Shown one piece after another: positions 8,274 through 15,400 of a DNA stretch of 64,000 bases (positions are counted from its first letter, which is position 1; each line of letters starts with the position of its first letter). The notes beneath the pieces are model-generated. The model had not been told where the DNA came from. It was given only the letters and a program-made list of their open reading frames with translations, and did no database searches. Position numbers and translations under genes: made by a program. Location: assembly GCF_011764505.1 (NCBI RefSeq), contig NZ_AP022839.1:3161001-3225000 (forward strand), written 5' to 3'. This DNA is from Legionella antarctica. GTDB taxonomy: Bacteria > Pseudomonadota > Gammaproteobacteria > Legionellales > Legionellaceae.

Positions 8274-8823
8274 AGAAAATGTCCCCTGTGACAAAATCCG
8301 CTTCGTCTGACATCAAATAGAGCAGATAAAAAATTATTTCATCAATTAAAGCACTATTTTCTGGATAATAAAGTGCATTACAGTAAATGTTCTTTTGACC
8401 GTACTCTTTGCCAATACTGCGACAAAAAGCATGTAAGGCTGATTTTAACACCAGCGGATAACCTGCGGTAGAATTTGCGGCCAAAAAACAAATCTTGCCA
8501 CCTTCACCACGGTATAAATAATCATCGATCGCCATCTGTGCCGCGATAAATGATTGTTTTAACCTTGCCATGACTTTGTCATCCCAGTCGGGAACAGTCA
8601 TGCTCATAATGGCAACATTATCCTTGGGAAGCTCAGGCAAGGCTATAATCAAGCCGTCAAAGCGCTCCTTTTTTTGAATTTTTTGTTCGAAAAGCGGGTG
8701 AATATCCTCAATTCCTGTAACCTTTTCAGCTAAAATGGAAAATTTAGACAAAGCTCCTAGCCAGTCCTGGGGTGGATTCAAAAAATAGATCGTCTTATCG
8801 TCAACACTAAGATGCTCTCTCAT
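8266..8823 (-). CDS. degenerate short-chain dehydrogenase-like protein
   Basis: This 185-residue protein resembles the second half of a FabG-type SDR: a GGKICFLAANSTAG strand-turn, the helix SALHAFCRSIGKEYG and the C-terminal FVTGDIFYA. The N-terminal TGxxxGxG nucleotide-binding motif is missing. Around the active site the usual YxxxK is replaced by LVLK, with a short deletion before it. It is therefore unlikely to be a working reductase and may serve as a structural partner of the neighbouring KS. It overlaps the preceding KS gene by an ATGA junction and the following KS gene by 8 bases, so it is translated as part of the unit. It could also be a truncated, decaying gene, but the frame is clean. 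Confidence 0.7.
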   Translation of the reverse strand: MREHLSVDDKTIYFLNPPQDWLGALSKFSILAEKVTGIEDIHPLFEQKIQKKERFDGLIIALPELPKDNVAIMSMTVPDWDDKVMARLKQSFIAAQMAIDDYLYRGEGGKICFLAANSTAGYPLVLKSALHAFCRSIGKEYGQKNIYCNALYYPENSALIDEIIFYLLYLMSDEADFVTGDIFYA

Positions 8824-10118
8824 ACTTCCCTTTTTAAAACTATCGCTGAGTTGATACCGCCAAAACCAAAAGAGTTTGATAAAGCATAGTCAATTTTCCT
8901 TTCACGGGCTTGATGGGGAACAAAATCCAGATCAAGTTCCGGATCGGGATTATCGAGGTTTATTGTTGGATGAATAATACCCTCTCTCATCTGCATCACT
9001 GTGGCCACACATTCCATCAGGCTGGCTGCCAGCAGACAATGGCCAATCATTGATTTGGTTGAATTGACCAACAGGTGATCATAAGCATGCTGACCAAAAA
9101 CCTGTTTAATGGACTCTACTTCCTTACGATCGCCAATGGGTGTCGATGTCGCATGGGCGTTAACATAATCTATTGCTTCCGGCTTAACCCCAGCTCTGTC
9201 CAGCGCTTCTTTGATAACCCGGGCCTGACCTTCCTTACTGGGCTTGGCGAGCCTTGAGGCATCCGAATTACAACTGGCGCTCATCAATTCACAATAAATC
9301 CTGGCGTCACGTTGTTTTGCACTTTCATCACTCTCTAACATCACCGCTGCCGACCCTTGGGCAGGAGCGAAACCTTCCCTCAATAAATCAAAAGGTCGGC
9401 TGGCTTTCTCAGGTTGATCGTTAAAGCTTTTGTAGCTCAGAGCATCAAAAATAGCCCAACCCTGAAGACAAACTGGATCCAAATCAGAGGCGGCCGCTGA
9501 CACCATCACCCTTTCTGCCCGGCCGGAACGAATCAGATCAAAGGCTGTCATTAACGCAAGATTACCACTAGCACAGGCACCGCCAACAATATACGAGGTT
9601 CCATGAATGTTGAGAATTTCGTTACTAACAGCCATTACATCGGTGTCCAAAGCTGTTAATCCATAAAGCGGCTCGATGTATTCAGGTTCTTCAGCATAGG
9701 TCAGAACGTTGTTATAAATAAAGCGGGCATTAATATTATGACCGGCCATGATGTGACCTGTATCGTAGCCGTCAAAATCTTCATGATGAAGACCGCTGTC
9801 AATAAAAGCCTGCATAACAGCACAGGATGTTATTCGACCTGAGTACGGTGTATACCGAAGTAATTTTTTACAGCGCTGTACCATTTCTTGAGGGAAAATC
9901 TGGCTGTAATCCTGTAAATATTGATTAAAGTCAAAATCGGACAAATCACCGCCAATTTTGGAATAACAACGAGAATCCATATTGTTCCATTTACTGATAC
10001 CGGATTTACCAGATATAAGATTCTGAAAATAGTCCTTCAGATTAAAACCCAAACAGGAAATAACCCCCATCCCGGTTATTAATACCCTTCGGGATGTCTG
10101 ATTGTTGTTACTCATCAT
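8820..10118 (-). CDS. FabF-like beta-ketoacyl-ACP synthase
   Basis: This 432-residue condensing enzyme has the full thiolase-fold KAS II signature: VLITGMGVISCLG at the start, Cys182 in GGACASG, His322 in NAHATST, Lys355 and His360 in NSTKSMIGH, and the C-terminal GFGGINSAIVL. With Cys-His-His complete, it should be able to condense malonyl-ACP. In known beta-branching cassettes the corresponding KS usually has Ser in place of the active Cys and only decarboxylates malonyl-ACP, so this one is unusual. The start overlaps the ACP stop by ATGA and the stop overlaps the next gene by ATGA. Its carrier partner is probably the ACP encoded just upstream. Confidence 0.9.
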   Translation of the reverse strand: MMSNNNQTSRRVLITGMGVISCLGFNLKDYFQNLISGKSGISKWNNMDSRCYSKIGGDLSDFDFNQYLQDYSQIFPQEMVQRCKKLLRYTPYSGRITSCAVMQAFIDSGLHHEDFDGYDTGHIMAGHNINARFIYNNVLTYAEEPEYIEPLYGLTALDTDVMAVSNEILNIHGTSYIVGGACASGNLALMTAFDLIRSGRAERVMVSAAASDLDPVCLQGWAIFDALSYKSFNDQPEKASRPFDLLREGFAPAQGSAAVMLESDESAKQRDARIYCELMSASCNSDASRLAKPSKEGQARVIKEALDRAGVKPEAIDYVNAHATSTPIGDRKEVESIKQVFGQHAYDHLLVNSTKSMIGHCLLAASLMECVATVMQMREGIIHPTINLDNPDPELDLDFVPHQARERKIDYALSNSFGFGGINSAIVLKREV

Positions 10119-10366
10119 GAATCCTTTTGAGCATGTTCTTCAAATAAGCTCACTAAATCACCAAGATTTTTTGCCTTGCCCAGCTCAGTTCGAGGAATTT
10201 TAATTTCCAGTTTACGCATTGATCTGGATACCACTTCAACAATTTCCAGGGAATCGGCGCCAAAATCATTCATGCTGTCTTCTTCGGTGATCTCTTTGCC
10301 CTCCGCGCCATCGATCACGCTGTGAATGTTTTGCTTGATAACAGAAAATATCTCTTCTCTATTCAT
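10115..10366 (-). CDS. acyl carrier protein
   Basis: This 83-residue acidic protein has the ACP four-helix pattern and the phosphopantetheine attachment site in GADSLE (Ser39). The start is the ATG at 10366, with AAGGAGA six bases upstream, rather than the in-frame ATG 69 bases further upstream, which would overlap the preceding gene. It lies between a FabZ-like gene and the FabF-like KS and is joined to the KS by a 4-base overlap. In beta-branching systems a dedicated donor ACP carries the acetyl unit for the HMG-CoA-synthase-like enzyme; here the same ACP could also carry the growing chain. No phosphopantetheinyl transferase is visible in the window. Confidence 0.92.
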   Translation of the reverse strand: MNREEIFSVIKQNIHSVIDGAEGKEITEEDSMNDFGADSLEIVEVVSRSMRKLEIKIPRTELGKAKNLGDLVSLFEEHAQKDS

Positions 10367-10380
10367 GAAGTTTCTCCTTG

Positions 10381-10902
10381 CTAAGCTAATCCCCTTAATG
10401 CAACTATAGAGCACAACCTTCCATTTTGCACACATTGACCAACTATTGACACGAACAGTCCCTCTTCAAAGCTCCTAACCCTAAGCTCAATCAGACCTGA
10501 AGGATGTATTTCGTCAATGAATTTTGCCGCATGAATATGAGACAAAAAAACCGCCTCCTCCGCTGAGGGGTTTATCTGCTGTACTTTTAATTTGTGCAGC
10601 AGCATGCCGGCTTGTCCCACTGCTTCTACCTGCAAAACACCCGGAAAAACAGGAAAACCAGGAAAATGACCTGCCAGGAAGACATCTGCGCGTTTTAAAT
10701 CATAGCAGGCCAGCAGACTGTTATGCGCTATATCAACCTGTCTGACTTCATCGAGCAGCAACATGTGTTCACGATGAGGCAGGAGAGCTTCAATCTCTTT
10801 TTTGAGCATCGTCTCTGTATCTGTGCGTACAGGGAAGGTTAATATTTTTTTTTCCATAGCCTGAAAGGCCTGTTCTGCTTCTGGTTCCAGTTTCCAGTGC
10901 AT
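10381..10902 (-). CDS. FabZ/FabA-like hot-dog dehydratase
   Basis: This 173-residue protein contains the single hot-dog fold of 3-hydroxyacyl-ACP dehydratases. LLPHREHMLLLDEV begins the domain, the catalytic His lies in GHFPGFPVFPGV, and the partner Glu follows in LQVEAVGQAG, as in FabZ. A 35-residue N-terminal lead precedes the fold. The expected reaction is removal of water from a 3-hydroxyacyl chain on the neighbouring ACP. The ATG at 10902 has GGGGAT upstream. It starts 16 bases after the SDR gene and ends 14 bases before the ACP gene. Confidence 0.85.
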   Translation of the reverse strand: MHWKLEPEAEQAFQAMEKKILTFPVRTDTETMLKKEIEALLPHREHMLLLDEVRQVDIAHNSLLACYDLKRADVFLAGHFPGFPVFPGVLQVEAVGQAGMLLHKLKVQQINPSAEEAVFLSHIHAAKFIDEIHPSGLIELRVRSFEEGLFVSIVGQCVQNGRLCSIVALRGLA

Positions 10903-10918
10903 CGTGATCCCCTGTTTA

Positions 10919-11704
10919 TCAGCAATCCGTCAAATATGAAATGGGACTGATCACTGAACTGCCGTTATCAACGGTTATAATCTGGCCGTTAACCGAGTCC
11001 ATTAAGCCAGAACAAAGCGCCAGACAAACCTTTGCCAGCTCTTCAGGTGCTACAAACAGTTCTGGCCTCTTATGATACAATGTCTTAATCACTTCCTCGC
11101 CAAAGGTTTGCGTTGAGCTGTCGGTCACCATCATTCCCGGTCGCAATGCATTAATTTTGCTACCAAATTTTTCCAGTCTTAGCGCCAGATATTTACAAAG
11201 CGTCTCCAATACTGCTTTCGAAACACCAGCCATCTCATATCCAGGATGGCAAACATCAGCGCCGTCACTGGAAATGGCAAGGACATATTTGGGGTAATAA
11301 TCAAACACCTCTTTGCATCCAAGGATTAAATCCACCATCGGCCAGGCGGAATAATTAATTGATAACTCCAGGGTTTTTCGCTTTAAATTACTGATGTCCT
11401 GTATAATTTGTGAAAATGCAACATTACTGACCACGATATCAAGATCACATTCTTTTTCTTTAATAATTTTCATCAACTGAAGATTATCTTCCTGACTGCT
11501 AACATCACTTTGGATGATATAAGGCGGCTTGACGTTTGCGTCTAAAAAGTCTTTGCATAGATCTTTTTCATCGACACTACCCCATTTATGAGTTACAAAA
11601 ACAATCGCACCTACTTTTGAGAAAGCTATTGCAATGGCTTTGCCAAGCCCTTTTGTACCGCCAGTTATCAAAACTTTCTGATTTACCAGACCAGGTATTT
11701 CCAT
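10919..11704 (-). CDS. SDR, FabL-like enoyl reductase candidate
   Basis: This 261-residue Rossmann protein has the cofactor motif TGGTKGLG near residue 15. The catalytic pair is in YEMAGVSK, where Tyr and Lys are separated by six residues, the spacing of FabI/FabL enoyl-ACP reductases, not the YxxxK of ketoreductases. The following KAVLETLCKYLALRLE resembles FabL. The likely role is reduction of an enoyl chain on ACP. A carbonyl reductase remains possible because the family is broad. The ribosome site GGGAGAAGG precedes the ATG. The gene lies in the middle of the operon, 22 bases after ECH2. Confidence 0.75.
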   Translation of the reverse strand: MEIPGLVNQKVLITGGTKGLGKAIAIAFSKVGAIVFVTHKWGSVDEKDLCKDFLDANVKPPYIIQSDVSSQEDNLQLMKIIKEKECDLDIVVSNVAFSQIIQDISNLKRKTLELSINYSAWPMVDLILGCKEVFDYYPKYVLAISSDGADVCHPGYEMAGVSKAVLETLCKYLALRLEKFGSKINALRPGMMVTDSSTQTFGEEVIKTLYHKRPELFVAPEELAKVCLALCSGLMDSVNGQIITVDNGSSVISPISYLTDC

Positions 11705-11726
11705 AACCTTCTCCCTTCAAATTATA

Positions 11727-12461
11727 TTACAGCTCCCGCAAATAGTGCTCATTGATCATTTTCTGCGTTTCCGGATCAGCAAACAGGAACCGATGCATTT
11801 TGATTTCTTCGTCCAGAACTGGCTTTAGATTTTTTAGACGACGCCCACTTAATTTTCCCTTTAATAAAGTTAAAGCAGCACGGGAATTCATGGCAATATT
11901 TTTAGCCAGTTCCAGAGATGCACTGGCTATCTCCGCTTTGGGCATGATTTCAATAGTGCAACCTGGAAAGGATTTAAATTCCTGCCCCTTATATAACTGG
12001 CCGCCAAAAAGCATTTTTCGACCTATATAGGGTCCAAATGCATCCGTAACGGCTTGTGTTGAACCCATTCCCGGGGTGAATCCCATGGAAATAAAATTGG
12101 CGCCATACAGGCTTTCTTCAGCCATCATTGCCATATCGCACAACAACCCCAGAATCAGTCCACCGCCAATCCCATGCCCTTCCATAGAGGCAATAGTTGG
12201 CACTTTAATGTTAAGGATAGCCTCTGGAATTTCTATGACGCAGCTGGGTAAGGTATCCGTTTGTTGCAGTGCGTCCTGACTGGCTCCAGCAGAAAAATAA
12301 GCCAATGTTCCGCACATAATAACGACAGCGATTTTGTCATCATGATTTATTTCCTCAACAATCGGCTTCAACTGCTGGAAAAATGCCTGATCAATATAGG
12401 GGTTGTCTTCTGTGGCAACATATAATTTGACAATATTTTCAGCGATTCGCTCCAGCTTCAT
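11727..12461 (-). CDS. ECH2-type enoyl-CoA hydratase-like decarboxylase (PksI-like)
   Basis: This 244-residue crotonase-fold protein carries the oxyanion-hole segments YFSAGAS and EGHGIGGGLILG. The block ESLYGANFISMGFTPGMG is characteristic of the ECH2 enzymes of polyketide beta-branching cassettes (PksI/BaeI type). ECH2 decarboxylates the 3-methylglutaconyl intermediate made by ECH1, leaving a beta-methyl branch or an isomer of it. The usual partners, an HMG-CoA-synthase-like protein and ECH1, are encoded upstream in the same operon. The assignment to ECH2 instead of generic hydratase rests on the loop block and the context. Confidence 0.85.
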   Translation of the reverse strand: MKLERIAENIVKLYVATEDNPYIDQAFFQQLKPIVEEINHDDKIAVVIMCGTLAYFSAGASQDALQQTDTLPSCVIEIPEAILNIKVPTIASMEGHGIGGGLILGLLCDMAMMAEESLYGANFISMGFTPGMGSTQAVTDAFGPYIGRKMLFGGQLYKGQEFKSFPGCTIEIMPKAEIASASLELAKNIAMNSRAALTLLKGKLSGRRLKNLKPVLDEEIKMHRFLFADPETQKMINEHYLREL

Positions 12462-12484
12462 GGCTTCACCTCTTTTTTAAGTCT

Positions 12485-13234
12485 TCAGCTCTTTCGATTG
12501 CCAATGGGAAAGTCGATTAGTCCCCCGGAGATATGCACATGCTTGCCGTTAATTAAATGCCGGCAATGTTCACTTAAATAAAGCATATCAAGGGCAATTT
12601 CGTCGGATTCAGCATGACGTTTCAAAGGACTTCCTTCGATTAATATCTGTTTCGCCAGGTCAGGATAATCAGCGGTCATCGGTGTGTCGATCAAGCCAAG
12701 AATAAAACTGTTGGCAGTAATTCCCGATCCGCTGGATTCTTCGGCAATGGCTGTAGAAAGGCCTAACAACCCCCCTTTACTGGCAGCATAACAAGCATTT
12801 GACGGTGCACCATAGCAGGCAAGCGAAGCAAGGAACGCGATGTGTCCTCCCATTTCCTGACGTTGAAATTGCCCCACAGCCAATCTGGAGAGTAGAAACG
12901 CACTTCTTAAATTTATTGCCATAACTTCATCCCATTGTTCAGCAGGCAAATTAACCAGCAGAGAATCACGGCTGATGCCGGCACAATGGATAACAATATC
13001 TATCTGACTAAAACGCTCAACTGTTTTGTCAACAACATGTTTCATATCATCAGGCTGTGACACATCGGCCTGACAAAACAACACCTTATGATTTTTATAG
13101 TTAAGTTGTGGCTTATTTCTGGCACAGTAAGCAACTTCATATTGGCGGGCAATGGCCAAATCAACCAGTGACCTGCCTATGCCGCTGGTACCTCCAGTTA
13201 TCAGAATTGTTTTTTTGCAGTCATTCATCGCCAT
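12485..13234 (-). CDS. FabG-like 3-ketoacyl reductase (SDR)
   Basis: This 249-residue classical SDR has the motif TGGTSGIG for NADPH binding, the NAG-like motif CAGISRD, and the catalytic Ser/Tyr/Lys set in LASLACYGAPSNACYAASKGG. It closely resembles FabG-type reductases and should reduce a 3-ketoacyl-ACP. It overlaps ECH1 by 14 bases, which suggests translational coupling, and is followed 23 bases later by ECH2. Together with the dehydratase and the FabL-like enzyme, it gives the operon a complete free-standing reductive loop. Confidence 0.87.
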   Translation of the reverse strand: MAMNDCKKTILITGGTSGIGRSLVDLAIARQYEVAYCARNKPQLNYKNHKVLFCQADVSQPDDMKHVVDKTVERFSQIDIVIHCAGISRDSLLVNLPAEQWDEVMAINLRSAFLLSRLAVGQFQRQEMGGHIAFLASLACYGAPSNACYAASKGGLLGLSTAIAEESSGSGITANSFILGLIDTPMTADYPDLAKQILIEGSPLKRHAESDEIALDMLYLSEHCRHLINGKHVHISGGLIDFPIGNRKS

Positions 13235-13994
13235 CGTTCATCCATGGTGAATAGCCCTGACAGAACAGAGAAAGTCGTTTTCGCGTTGACTCACTGTTAT
13301 ACAACGCCTGAAAAGCATCTTTAGCATAATCAAGGTAATTTTCAGGTAACGGAAAATGACGGCGAATTAATCGCTTCATACTTTTAGTCGCTTCACTATC
13401 CATCCGGCCAAAACGCTTAACCAAATAGCGGAGACGGGCCTGCTCATCCTCAGCAACTTCATCAGCCAGACCGCAATCATAAGCCCTTTGGGCATCAAAG
13501 ATTTGAATACCCAGTGCCAGCAATTTCGCCTTCATCAAACCTGTACGCCGCATAACATAAGGAAAAACCACCGCCGGTATCAAGCCAACCATGGTTTCAG
13601 GCAAAGCAAAAACTGCCGACGGACTGGCTAGAACAAAATCCGCCACTGCAGCGATACCCAGGCCGCCGCCCATTGCAGCACCTTTGACCATTGCAATGAC
13701 CAGTTGCGGCTTTTTGTCAATCGTAATCAATAAATCAGAAAAATTATTTAATAAGCTGTTAGCGGATGTTGGCCATTTTTCCTGCTTCACCAGAAAATTA
13801 ATATCCAGACCGTTACAGAAATCTTTGTCATTGCCATGAAGAATTATAATATTGGCCTCATCAGACCGCTCCAGAGCTTTAAAAGCCTGATTCAGGCTGT
13901 ATTCATCGAGGGTAGCTTCACCATTAACATTAGAAAAATTAACGTTCAAACAGCAGTTGCCATGAATGTCAGACAATAGGGATGCTTTACCCAT
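13221..13994 (-). CDS. ECH1-type enoyl-CoA hydratase-like dehydratase (PksH-like)
   Basis: This 257-residue crotonase-fold protein has the oxyanion segments DFCNGLDI and KGAAMGGGLGIA and the catalytic region FALPETMVGLIP with an acidic residue, as in hydratases. In beta-branching cassettes ECH1 dehydrates the HMG-type intermediate to a 3-methylglutaconyl thioester. The position, between the HMG-CoA-synthase-like gene and the ECH2 partner, supports this. By sequence alone it could be a general enoyl-CoA hydratase. The C-terminal segment KSMKRLIRRHFP matches family members with a short helical tail. Confidence 0.82.
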   Translation of the reverse strand: MGKASLLSDIHGNCCLNVNFSNVNGEATLDEYSLNQAFKALERSDEANIIILHGNDKDFCNGLDINFLVKQEKWPTSANSLLNNFSDLLITIDKKPQLVIAMVKGAAMGGGLGIAAVADFVLASPSAVFALPETMVGLIPAVVFPYVMRRTGLMKAKLLALGIQIFDAQRAYDCGLADEVAEDEQARLRYLVKRFGRMDSEATKSMKRLIRRHFPLPENYLDYAKDAFQALYNSESTRKRLSLFCQGYSPWMNDGDE

Positions 13995-14012
13995 AATGTT
14001 TCCCGATTTATT

Positions 14013-15239
14013 TTATTTTTCCCACCGATAATGGCGGTGATAGGTATCAATATTATCTAATACCAGCCAGTGATTCTTTTTGTATTGCTCTGCTACCTTG
14101 CCATAGAGCTCCCCAAAAGGCGGGATGTAATCCTTGGCGGCCATGTTCTTGTTACATTGCGCCGCCATTTGTTCGTAAGCTTCGACACTTAGTGAGCACC
14201 GGTTTTTTAAATTTTCCATAATATGCTGATTACTTAGTTGCCTTGCAGCTCCAGGCAGTACCGTTGCGGAAAACAGTTCAGAGCAGGCGCCGGAGCCATA
14301 GGAAAAAATGGCAACCCGTTTAGGGTCCTTTTCATCAGAAAGATGGTAAATTAAGCCCAGCAATGCCGCATAAACGCTCCCTGAATAAATGTTGCCGGTA
14401 CGAAAATTGTAATCCAACGCTGGCAATGTCATTCGATCAAAGGAGCAGTTTTCATCATCCTCAGCATCATTTAATTCCAGAACAATTTGATGGGATTGCT
14501 TGATCAGCGACAACAATGGCGTATGGTAAAGAAAATAATTAAAATCACGAATTGAAATCTCTTTATCATGACGTTTGCAATAATTTAACCAAGAGGCTTC
14601 AAGCAAATCAAAATAGCAGCAGAGTGATAATACTGGATCAGCCCATTCCACCGTCAATGAGGGTCGGGCAACATCATAGATTTCCTTGCTGGCTGTACCG
14701 CTGACTGGGTCAATTTCTACCAGGGCAGGTTTTTTGTCGATAATCATGGCAACAGCACCTGAACCTCCGGTAAACTCTGCAGCATTATCAAAATGCGGTC
14801 TGGCGATATCCGTACAGACAACTAATGCTTTTCGGCCGGCAGCTTCTTCAGAAGCAACCCAGCACAGTGCCATTCGAACAGCGGCTGTACCGCCATAACA
14901 GGCATGTTTCATTTCAAAGTTTTTGGCATTTGGGCCTATGCCCAATTGATCTTGAACATACGTACTAATGGGTTTACCAAAATCAAGGCCGCTTTCTGTC
15001 GCTACAATCACTAATCCGATATGTTCTGGACTGACGCGTTCAACCACTGGTTTAGCTGCGTTTACCGCTAAAGTGACTGAATCTTCCCACGGTGGGATCA
15101 CCGATCTACTGATAAACCCTGATTCCTGAATCATTTTACGGGAAATTTCTCTTTTTTGTTCGAGCACTTCGGTGTCGATACAAAAGGTGCTGGTATAGAG
15201 ATTGATATCGCTGATCCCTGTTTTAACGTTCATGGTCAT
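14013..15239 (-). CDS. HMG-CoA synthase-like enzyme of a beta-branching cassette
   Basis: This 408-residue protein of the HMGS/KAS III-like fold adds an acetyl unit to a beta-keto thioester. The catalytic triad is visible: Glu82 in VATESGLD, Cys114 in KHACYGGTAA and His239 in FLYHTPL. The C-terminal part (RTGNIYSGSVYAALLGL, FSYGSGACSELFSA) is typical of PksG/BaeG-type enzymes. It is the first gene of the ten-gene operon, and an 8-bp inverted repeat lies upstream. The ATG at 15239 is used; a GTG directly before it and an ATG at 15233 are alternatives. Mevalonate-pathway HMGS is less likely because ECH1, ECH2, ACP and KS follow. Confidence 0.9.
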   Translation of the reverse strand: MTMNVKTGISDINLYTSTFCIDTEVLEQKREISRKMIQESGFISRSVIPPWEDSVTLAVNAAKPVVERVSPEHIGLVIVATESGLDFGKPISTYVQDQLGIGPNAKNFEMKHACYGGTAAVRMALCWVASEEAAGRKALVVCTDIARPHFDNAAEFTGGSGAVAMIIDKKPALVEIDPVSGTASKEIYDVARPSLTVEWADPVLSLCCYFDLLEASWLNYCKRHDKEISIRDFNYFLYHTPLLSLIKQSHQIVLELNDAEDDENCSFDRMTLPALDYNFRTGNIYSGSVYAALLGLIYHLSDEKDPKRVAIFSYGSGACSELFSATVLPGAARQLSNQHIMENLKNRCSLSVEAYEQMAAQCNKNMAAKDYIPPFGELYGKVAEQYKKNHWLVLDNIDTYHRHYRWEK

Positions 15240-15276
15240 CACTACCGTTTTATGAACTCATTGTTTCTTTATAGCA

Positions 15277-15313
15277 CATTTAGATTATTTTACACACTTT
15301 TATTGTCTAAATG
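15277..15313 (-). promoter_or_regulatory. inverted repeat upstream of the polyketide operon, candidate operator
   Basis: The 161-bp gap between bcsC and the first polyketide gene holds CATTTAGA and TCTAAATG as perfect 8-bp arms, 21 bases apart. The arms flank AT-rich sequence with weak -35/-10-like elements (TAGACA, TATAAA on the minus strand). This could be an operator and promoter that lets the operon be expressed separately from bcsC. No regulator gene lies next to it. Confidence 0.35.
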
Positions 15314-15400
15314 GCCTTTCCTGGAAGATGCGATCATTAGATCCAAACTCAAATACCACGCATCTGGGTTGAACAGAAAATTATCTCGGGGGATCATTAT

